NCBI GenBank assembly: GCA_965112735.1 | Contig: OZ218957.1 | Span: forward strand, 434,001-498,000 | Direction of reading: 5' to 3' | Length of the DNA: 64,000 bases | From: Phaeosaccion multiseriatum | Lineage: Eukaryota > Ochrophyta, other classes | The notes under the pieces: generated by a model | The model's input: only the letters and a program-made list of their open reading frames with translations | Databases searched by the model: none | What the model was told of the DNA's origin: nothing | Program-made: the position numbers and the translations under genes | Part shown: positions 23,612 through 33,600 of the stretch, piece by piece | Layout: each line of letters starts with the position of its first letter | Position numbering within the stretch: position 1 is the first letter of the stretch

Positions 23612-24874
23612 AGGTGCGTGGGGGCGTGCATTGGGGTGTGTGCGTGCGTGTGCGGGTGTCTTACAACCCTTTCTTGGGGAGCCTTTTTCTTTTCCATGAA
23701 ATTGAAATTTCTTGGTTTGGATTTGGCCTTTGTCCCTTGACCATAGGGTAGCGCATGAGCGGGTAGGGAGAGAGCATGGCTGCGGAAGAAGGGTCCAAGT
23801 AGAAGGAGAGGGGAGATGGCAGTGGAAGGGCGGGGAGGGAGGAGGCGGTGCTATTCATTTCAAGGACCTGCTGCAGCGTCATCGAAGAGAGGGGCCATTT
23901 GTGTGCTCGCCCCGCCTCGCGGCTGACTCCACGGCACTGGCACTCCTTCTCATTCCCTCATCACCATCATCACACTCCACTCCACGCCACTTTCCTGCGC
24001 ACTTCCGCAAGCAGGACGAACACCTCTTCCACGACGGGGAGCTCCATCGCGTGGGCACGGTCTGGGGGAGGCAGCACAGGGTTGCCGAAGCCGTGACTGA
24101 AATTGTGAGACGAATGCAGGCAAGTGTGGATCCAAACCCGGCTGTGCTGTGCTGTGCTGTGCTGTGCTGTACATGCTGCGGCTCCGTACATCTCCCTTGT
24201 TGTATCTGTCCTGCCCTACCCGTCTGCACCCATGTGTGCCTGTTGAGAAGTCATGTAGAGGCGACTGTGGCACCCCCAGCGCAAAGACAAGACGCTCGCT
24301 GGCAGTGCTCAAGGAGAGGGCTCGAGCGTCGTCGGCTTCGTTGGATACCCTTGCCACTGCTCCTGCTCAGCGGCAAGAGCAGCAGCAGTGTCATCCCCGC
24401 ACTCAAGCAATGCGCCAGCAAGAACCCCCGCCACACTCATCACAACTCAACACACCTCATCGCCTTTTGCCTCGATACAATACCGACAGGAGAGAGTGAG
24501 GGAGAAGAACACGTTGGAGGGCGACAAGAACCGAGGATTGCCCCTGCCCGACGCGGCCGCCTCATCCACCAACAACAACACCGCGACTGCCACCGCCAGT
24601 AGCACCATTGCACCTGCCCTTGAGCAAGAGGCAGCACCAGCCTCGTCCGTCTTGGAGGCCGCTCGAGGGGGTGAGGGGGGCGCCACTGGAGAGGATCCAG
24701 GGCCGGACTCGCCTAACTTGGTCAACGGGGAGGGCATTCAGGAGCGTGTGCCTATCGCTCCTCGGCAAGGCGACGAATATACATCCTCTGAGATCACAGT
24801 GATGATGCCCGACGAAGCATGGGAGTCCCTTTCAGGGAGGCGAGGAGCAGGAGGGGAACACGGAGGAAAGGGAG

Positions 24875-25150
24875 GGGGAAAGGGCCCCGAGGAGCTCAAG
24901 ACGCTGGCGGGCTTCACGGCGGAGTCGGAAGCCGTCAACAACGATGACCCCATCTCAGGAGAAAGAGTGGTGGTGATCCGAGGATACGAAGCCGGAGTCG
25001 CCGAGGCGTTGAGGCATCGAGGCGACTTCGGCTTCGTATCCTCGGATCACCACCACTCTTTCTCCTGAGATGGGGTCATCGTTGTTGACGACTTCCGCCT
25101 CCACCGTGAAGCCCGCCAGCGTCTTGAGCCCCTCGGGGCCCTCGGCCCGG
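24875..25150. repeat. Fold-back palindrome 2, arms about 0.13 kb
   Basis: The sense end of the second KH-like unit (about 24875-25005) is followed, after almost no spacer, by its reverse complement (about 25018-25150). The core arms contain GTGGTGGTGATCCGAGGATA and its complement. The symmetry centre is near 25012. The sense frame runs through the turn and stops at 25066-25068. Confidence 0.85.
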
Positions 25151-25194
25151 GCGTCTTCTCCTTTTCCTTCGAAGTCATCCCGACTATCAGGTTC

Positions 25195-25199
25195 GCGTG

Positions 25200-25240
<41 letters not shown>

Positions 25241-25285
25241 GTGTGCGTGTGTGCGTGGGTGTCTGTGTGTGTGTGTGCGGGTGGG
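25195..25285. repeat. GT microsatellite after palindrome 2
   Basis: A GT/GC run directly follows the right arm, probably within a non-coding part of KH copy C. Confidence 0.85.
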
Positions 25286-26677
25286 CGCGTACGCCTGGCC
25301 TACCTCTCTGTTCGACTCTCGGGCTCGCTCCTGCCGCCGTTTCGGATGGACAAACCCGCCCACGCGCCCGTCCTTCTGACCATGCGTGTGCCCTGTGTGT
25401 GCCTGCCCCTCCCCTCTCTACTGCTTTCCTGCTGCTGCCCTGCTCCTCTTGGCCTGCGTACACATCAGTTACAATCCTTCGGCCTCAGCTAACCTTCCTA
25501 GGCCATCACAGCGCCTCAAATGGGCTTCATTAAGCCATGATGGCGCCGCCACACGGTATGGCTTGGGAGGACAGGCTGCCAGAGGGCAAGGAGGATGGCC
25601 GTGGAGGGGCGGGGAGCTCGGGAAAGCCAGCCATCAGCTGATGCAAAGGGCGTCAGCACCAAGCGTCTCGCACGCGGCCCCCGTCGGCGGATGGGGCGGA
25701 GGGGCACGCGGTGGTGGAGGGGCATGCGCTGGGAGCTGTCCTTATCCTCCTTCGGGGGCGCATTCCCACCGTCAGCAGCACCAGCAGCGCCCACAGCACC
25801 CTCACCAGCAGCAGCAGCAGCTGATGGGCCAGCTGGGGCAGGAGCCTCGTTGGAAAGTGGCCGGGCCTCCGCCCGGAAGAGCGAAGGCGGCGGACGACTC
25901 CATCACGGGACTGGTTCCAGAGCACTTTTCAGCCACCAGGGGGGCACAGGGGCAGCAGGGGCAGCAGGGGCAGCAGGGGCAGCAGCAAAGCACCAGCAAC
26001 AGCAGCAGCAGCACCACCAGGAGGACGAGGGGCAGATGAGGAGGGGGATGATGATGCAAAGGCAGAGCGCTGCGGAGCAGGGAGTGGAGGACAGAGCTCG
26101 TATGCCGTATCGCAGCCCGCACGACGAGCCGCTTATGCCGCTCGACAACAACCAGCAGGGCGCTCTGGTGCTGCCCTACAACCAGCACCAGCACCAGCAG
26201 CAGCAGGGCGGGGCGCAGATGCAGCAGCTCTCCACCCAGCAGATGCAGCAGGCGCACTACGAGCCGCAGATGATGATGGGCCAACAGGAACAATATGCGG
26301 AGCAGGACGAGTTCGAAACCTACTTGGAGGAGTTCTTGGGCTCTTCTGCTTCCCATCATTCCCAGGTCCCGCCCCACCCTCCCTTCCCCGCCTTGCCAAC
26401 GGTGCCTCTTCCTCCCCCTCTGCCCTTCGTGCCAGCGCCTCCTCCTCCCCCTCCGCCCTTCGTGCCAGTGCCTCCTCCTGCCACCGGAGCGGCGGACATG
26501 TACGGCACCCCGGAGATGCACCACGTCCCCCCGGGGATTGACCACGGCGCTTCCGTGATGCCGCAGCACCACCATCACCACCGCGAGCAGCAGCACGAGG
26601 ATCACCAGCAGCACCAACATCGGCAGCAGCAGCAGCAGCAGCAGCAGCAGCGTGAGCCTCATCAGAAGCAGCTGTAG

Positions 26678-26998
26678 ATAGATGCTCCACCACCAGCATG
26701 CCAGCTCGGAGCCGCAAATGCCCGTCCATCATAGATCTGTCGATGGCTGCCCAGAATGCGGACATGGCAGCACAGCACTCATGAGGAGCGAGGAGCCAAA
26801 TACAGCACCAACAGCAACAGCCAACCAATGACACAAGGGTCGAAGGAGTGGGAAAGAAAGGGGGCACCGAAGCAAGAGCAGTGAAGGTTGGCTGTGGTGA
26901 TACTTTATAGCGCGACAAGTTTGGCTGTGAGGACGATTGCGCCCACACCGCACACGCGTTTCCGTCACCGCTCTCTGCTCAAAGAAGGCACACATACA

Positions 26999-27055
<57 letters not shown>

Positions 27056-28013
27056 TCGAGCAAGAAGAAAAACAAGTACACCGAAAATGATGTTGCATAC
27101 AGGCTACACGCACACATACCACCACAACACGGCACTTGTAGCGGGAAGGAGGAGGGGGGGGATCTGTCTCTCTACTGGTCGAGTCGCCACCTTGCTTTTT
27201 GTCAATCCTACGAAATTCTTCAAAATAAAGTAATATCTATGATTTAAGGAGTCATGTAATGAAGGAAGAAAAGGGTTCTGCTTAGCGCTCTTGTTTAGTC
27301 TGATATCTTCATCTTCCCATCCCACCTCACCCTCTGTTTAGTCTGATATCTTCATCTTCCCATCCCACCTCACCCTCTGTTTAGTCTGATATCTTCATCT
27401 TCCCATCCCATCCCACCTCACCCTTTGTCTTTCTGCGTCCCTCTGCCCCCCCTCACTCCGTCCGAAGCGTGTGCAGCAGGGAAGGAAGGCGCCAAGGTCA
27501 ATCTGTCGCCATGCAAAGCCCTTCTTCCTTTTCCACTCGCGGCGGGCCGAGGCTGTCCATCATCACATCGTCCCATATACGATGATATAGGATGATACAA
27601 GATTACATTCGGACCGAAATATCGAAGCCACAACGCTTGTGCGTCCACGTGTTCTCATCACAGATGGCGACGGGCGGCGGATCTCCCTTCCAAGCTCCAA
27701 TGCCGCCAAGCAGTGGGAGCCCTTCCATCTGCTGCCACCTGTCTGGCTCCTCTTCTTCCCTGCTCCTGCTGCTACTGCGAGCCCTGCACTCCCCTCTGCG
27801 CCCCTCGATCAATGCTTCCTCCCCCCCCCCACTCCTCCTCCTCCTCCTCTTCCTTCCCCTCCTCCTCCTCCTCCTCCTCCTCCTCCTCCTCCTCCTCCTC
27901 CTCCCCTTCTTCTTCTTCTTCTTCTTCTTCTTCTTCTTCCTCCTCCTCCTCCTCCTCCTCTCCCCTCCTCTCCCCTCCCCCCCCCCCTTCTCCTCCTCCT
28001 TTCCTCTGCTACT
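26678..28013. other. Intergenic region, KH copy C / MIC60 (tandem repeats)
   Basis: No gene recognised. Contents in order are a CA microsatellite (27000-27055), a threefold 43-bp tandem repeat (27292-27424) and CTC/TTC triplet arrays (27830-27960) just beyond the MIC60 stop. MIC60 ends here on the minus strand, so its 3' processing signal should lie at the right end. Confidence 0.6.
27292..27424. repeat. Tandem repeat, 43-bp unit, three copies
   Basis: The unit begins TGTTTAGTCTGATATCTTCA at 27292, 27335 and 27378. The third copy has an extra CATCC. No coding function is apparent. Confidence 0.9.
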
Positions 28014-28698
28014 CTACGAGCAGTGAGCGGCGTTGAGTAACGCATTGTGGGCGCGGATGGCCTTCACGGCTTGCTCCGCTCTTAACCTGTGTCGATCACC
28101 AATGTCGAAGGTTAAGAGTGGACGGAGGGGCTGGTTATCGTTACAGAAAAAGGACGAGCACTCTACAATTCACCCCTCCCCTCCCCTCTTCTCCCCCCAC
28201 GTCCCCACGCACGCACCTGCACTTGACGTCCTCCACCCAGTCCTTGGCGATCTCGGCAGGCAGCGGCGGCAAGCCTTCGAGCTCCTGTGAGGGGCAGACA
28301 CACGAAGTCGTCAATCAGTCAGTGAAAGAGGCCACTTCCACTGTCAGTAAAGGGGCCACTTCCACTATGTCAGTAAAGAGGCCACTTCCGCTCCATCGTG
28401 GAAAGTGCACTATGCTAACTAGACAAATGAGCAAAAACACCAAGTGAATAAAGTCAGGAAGAGACAAAAAAGAAGTCGAAGCTTTCCTTCCTCCCTCCCT
28501 CCCTCCCTCTCTCCCTCCATCCATCCGTCCTCGGCTCTGAGCCAGCTCCCCACCTGCACGGCCTCTCGCATCATCTTCTTGTCCACGTAGGCCTTGGCTC
28601 GGGTCAGCGCGTCAAGGGCTGACTCTCCCTCCACCATGCCTTCACAGCCCGCCATGGAGAGGAGCAGGGGGGGTCAAATTCGTGGTCAGGACGGCATC

Positions 28699-28744
<46 letters not shown>

Positions 28745-29124
28745 TGTGTATGGTGTCCGTGCAAGTGCTGGTCAGACAGCACGAGTCCCCCTTTGAGCGC
28801 ACACACGAACGCACGCGTGCACGCACGTACCTGACTTGGGCACCGTCAGCTTAGCCGCTACAGCTCCGACAATCTGGCCGTACATGCCTGAGTCAAGATC
28901 AGGAGTAGAGAGTGTGTGAAACGTGTTGAACGCTCGTTGCAAAACCGACTTGAGGCTGGACCCAACGGAATCAAATGATGTCGAATCAAAGTACACGGCA
29001 CCAGACACACACAAGCGCGCACACAAATACACACACAAGCGCACAGACACAAACGCGCAGACCCATACACCCGCCCACCTACACACTCGCACACATACAC
29101 ACATACGCACACACACACACATAG

Positions 29125-29164
<40 letters not shown>

Positions 29165-29257
29165 ACACACGCACACACACACATACACACACATACACAC
29201 ATACACACACACACGCACACGCACACACACACATACACACACATACACAAACACACA

Positions 29258-29300
<43 letters not shown>

Positions 29301-29937
29301 GCACACACACACACACACACCTGGGCTGTCAGCGGGGACGAGCGCCGCCTTGTAACACTGCTTGTATACCACATCGAATCTGTTGGCAGAGGGAGTAGGG
29401 GGGCGTGAGGACAGAGGACATACGTCAAGGGCGGGGGGGGGGGGCAAGGGCGCGAGTAAAGCTTTAGCACAATCAACCACCCGTAGGCAGGTAGGTGTAT
29501 GTGTAAGTTGGGAGTAAGGTGGGAGGTAGGCGGTAGGTAGGTAGGTACGTAGGTAGGCAGGTAGGTAGGTAGGTAGGTGGCTAGGTAGGTAGGTAGGTAG
29601 GTAGGTAGGTAGATAGGTGGGTAGGTAGGTAGGGGGGTGATGGGTCCCAGAATGCAGAGGTGGCGGAGTGAGAAGGAATGAATGGGTGTGAGCATTGCTC
29701 TTGTCCTCTTGTGAGAGGTAAGAGGTGGTGGCGCCCTACCTCAAGGACAAGTCGTTCTCAGTGGGGATGCCCTTGACGAGCGCTGAAGGCGAAATTGATC
29801 CGACCACCTCTATAAAAAAACGAGAGGGGAGGGGAGTAGAGGGAGTACAAGCAGCAGGGGTCAGTTAGTCAGACGCGAGTTGAGAGAAAGGGAGAGTGAG
29901 AGAGTCAGAGAGAGAGAGAGGCACGCAAACACCCACC

Positions 29938-29994
<57 letters not shown>

Positions 29995-30610
29995 GAGATG
30001 GCAAAGAGAGAGGGCGAGAGAAAGAGAGAAAAGGAAAGAGAAAGAGAGCGGAGATGGCAAAGAGAGAGGGCGAGACAGAGAGAGAAAAGGAAGAGAAAGA
30101 GAGAGGGCGAGAGAAAGAGAAAGAGAAAGAGAAAGAGAGAGGATACCCACGTGTGACGAGAGGGCTGTCCCGAGCGGCCTGTGTGAGGCCCTTGATTTGC
30201 TTGCCGAGGGGCTGGGTGGAGCGGAGAGCGTTCTCCAACACCAGAGATGCCGTAGTTACTTGATGCACCTTGGAGGACGCACGCTCCACATCGTTACGGC
30301 TCTCCATGGCGCTGAGGGGTGGGGTGGTTGGTTGATTGGCACAGCGTGAGGAGGAGGAGGAGGAGGAGGAGGAGGAGGAGGAGGAGGAGGAGGAGGAGGA
30401 GGATGAGGAGGAGGAGGAGGAGGAGGAGGAGGAGGAGGAGGAGGAGGAGGAGGAGGAGGAGGAGGAGGAGGAGAAGGAGAAGGGGGCTGGGTGGGTGGGT
30501 GGGGCGATGTAAAGGGCCACTCTCATTGATAGGCGTAGACACATGCCACGCTTCTGCTGCCATCTCTGACTGCGTACGCGAGGCAGAGAGAGAGAAACTG
30601 CGACAGAGGA

Positions 30611-30699
<89 letters not shown>

Positions 30700-33600
30700 G
30701 CACGCGGGCATGCACGCAGGACACTCACTTGGTGATGGCCTGTACGCGGTCAGAAAGAGCCTGTAGCTCTAACGAGCGAGAGCTGCTCTCACTGGCGGCT
30801 CCCTCCAGCGTGTTCACAGTCACTTCCGTCAGGCGCTGATTCAGCTCCTGCTCGTGGGCGGCAGCCTGCGGAGAAAGGAGGAGAGAAGAGGGGTGACGGG
30901 GCGATTGCTTGAGAGAGGCAAGGTGGCCAACAAAACAGGGCAGATGCAATACATGTGGGCAGGGGCCTGTTTTGTTGGCCGGCAGGCTCCCTTCGTGGCC
31001 CCCGTCCACGGCGATATTCAAGAACACATACGCACAGTACGCACACATTCACTCTCTCTCTCACACACACACACGCCCGCGCCCGCGTACCTGCTCCTTC
31101 AGTTTCTGGGCAAGAATCTCCTCGTACTCCTTAGCCTGTGCGGCGGGGAGGGAGAGTGAGAGAGAGGCGGCCCATCGAGTGTCAGGTGTCAAGACCAGGG
31201 GACGGAGAGCGACAGCGGAGCTACCCACTTCGTGTCAGGACAAAGGTTGCGAAATTGTAACCGTAAGTGCGTGGGGACATTCCGAGCGCAGATTTGGACA
31301 ATTGTTATCGGTCAAACCACCCCTCCACCTCACCTCGCTTCCCCCCTCTCCTCCCTCCCTCCCTCCCTCCCTCCCCTCCCCTCCCCTCCCTCCCTCCCTC
31401 CTGACCTGAGCCTCCAGCATGTTCGAAGCCTGTCCCTTGAAGTCGCTGCTGGCGGCCGCTGTGATGGCCTCCTTCTGCTCCCTCAGAGCCTTGGCCGTGG
31501 ATCGCTTGGCCTTGTCACGAATCTCAGAGATGATGGCTCCGTACTGGAGGGGTGGGGGTATGTCGCATCGGCGGACAGGGGACCGAGCACGCACGAAAGA
31601 GCAAACAAATGCATTAAAGGCGCATCGATGGGAGGCTAGAGAGAAATAGCAACCTCCTCGTCAGCCAGATAGCCTACAGCCCAGCCCAGCCAGCCAGCCA
31701 GCCTGCCAGCCAGCCAATCAATCAGAGAAAAGAGAGCGGGCGACCCTGCCCTACACTGATGTTGAGCCTTCGGTGGCACACCCCTTACGCATTCCCTCGC
31801 GTAACCGTACGTAAGCGAACTTACCCTGGCCGCGGTCCCCTCCTGCGACCGCCTGAGCGACTCCGTGAGGCGCACGCCCTCCCACTTTGCACGCTCCGAC
31901 ATCTCCGCCGCCAGCTGGATGATGCGGTACCTTAGGAGGGAGGGAGGGAGGGAGGGAGGGAGGGAGGGAGGGATGGAGGGATGGAGGGATGGAGGGATGG
32001 AGGGAGGGAGAGGGGGAGGGGAGGACGGAGGGAATGAGGGAATGAAGAGTGGGCGGTGGTGCAATGGGCGTCTTGCCTTTGAGGAGGGCCCTTACTTATT
32101 CCTCTTGTTCTCTCTCTCTTCGTTCTTTTCCTCTCCCCTTTAATCTCTTCTTTCTTTTCCTCTCCCCTTCCGCCTCCTCTGCGTTTCCATTCTCCTCTCC
32201 TCCCCTCCCCTCCTCTCCTCTCCCTTCTCCTCCCCTCCCCTCCTCCCTCTCTCACCTGAGACCCTTCTCGTCAAGCTCATCAAGGTCTCTGAGCAGCGTC
32301 AGCTCGAGCTCCTTGCGCAGGGCAGCGGACTGCACCAGTTGGTCATCTGTGGCGCGCATCTGCTCGTCACAGAGGGCGACGACGCAAGACCCAAGAGACG
32401 ACACAGCAGCGAAAGAAGGACGTTAGCGAGAGTAAGAGTCGCGTGCTAATAAACACCCCTTGCCCCCCTGGGTGCTCTACTCCTCTGCCCCTTCTCCTCC
32501 CGTTGTGTCGTCGTCCTAGTCCCCCCCTCTGTCGTCGTCGACATTTGTAAAGTGGGGAGTACAACACACACACACGCCCACGCACACACACACACGCACG
32601 CACGTACCAGCAGCTCCAGTTTGAGCTTCCTCGCCTCGTCCACCTCATCCACGTCGTCGCCGGTAGCTGTGACCATTCCCTCGGCTCGTTTGTTGCCATC
32701 CGCTGTGACCCCTCCCTCGCTCTGTTTGTTGCCATCATCATTATCCGTCATTATTCTCTGGAGGCCGAAGCCCTGATCACTGTTGCTTGCGCTGCTGCTG
32801 CTGCTGCTGCTGCCGCTGCCGCTGCCGCTGCCGCTGCCGCCTGTGGACAGTTCCGTCGAGATACGGTCGGAAGGAAGGCCGGGTGGGGAGAGGGGAAAGG
32901 GATAAGCTATGGTAAAAGGAGGTGTGGGGACTTGCAAAGGTCAGTAGCACGTGACCTTAAGCTCGGCTGCAAGCACGTGATCTCACGGCTGTTAAAAGAG
33001 CATATTGAGGCGGGGGTGCTGCACAAGTGAAGGATGGTAGTGGATGGTGGCGGAAGAGTCCAGGATGGCAGTGGATGGTGGCGGGAGCAGAGCGATCACT
33101 CGTCTTCCTCATCCGTCCCCATCCCTGCGGTGGTGTCTCACCCACATCTCTCTACGAAAGAAGGACCCCTCGACACACACACCAAACACAAACACGCACG
33201 CACGCACACACGCACACCCACACAGGAACACACACATACACACACGCACACACGCACACACGCACATACATACACAACAACCACACACGTACACATACCC
33301 GCGGAAAGCGCTTCTTTTGCGTGTCGAGCGGACTTCTCCTCCCTGTCCAATCCCCCCTGGGCAGCCCCATCCATTGCCATCCCCATCGCCTCTCCCACTG
33401 CGGCCTGTCCTTCACCGTCCACTGCCATCCCCGCCTCGCCGGACATCGCACTGGCACTGACACTGGCACCACTGAGGGCCTTCTCGCCAGCAGCAGTCGC
33501 GCTGCCTAGCATATCCACGCCCCCTCCTCCGGCTCCTCCTCCTCCTCCTCCTCCTTCCCCTCCTCCTGCTGCTGCTGTTGCTGCTGCTGTATCACCAACT

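Larger units (their letters stand above)
22693..26677 (+). pseudogene. KH gene copy C, rearranged by internal inverted duplications
   Basis: It starts like copy A (ATG ACC ACC at 22693), but within 60 bases an inverted copy of its own KH exon (22755-23171) intervenes before the sense exon (23192-23613). KH exon 2 is 24012-24119 and has a GC donor (AG|GCAAGT). Exon 3 begins at 24280. A later exon (about 24526-25068) carries a second KH-like unit (EITVMMPDEAW, LKTLAGF, NNDDPISGERVVVIRGYEAG) and stops after a second palindrome. A 3' exon to 26677 encodes the Gln/His/Pro-rich tail with EQDEFETYLEEFLG. An extra G in the G5 run at 23551-23555 breaks the GxxG helix frame, and a CGCT duplication near 24292-24300 shifts exon 3. 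Parts may still be expressed, but the sense gene as written is not intact. Sequencing or assembly error is the alternative. Confidence 0.6.
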
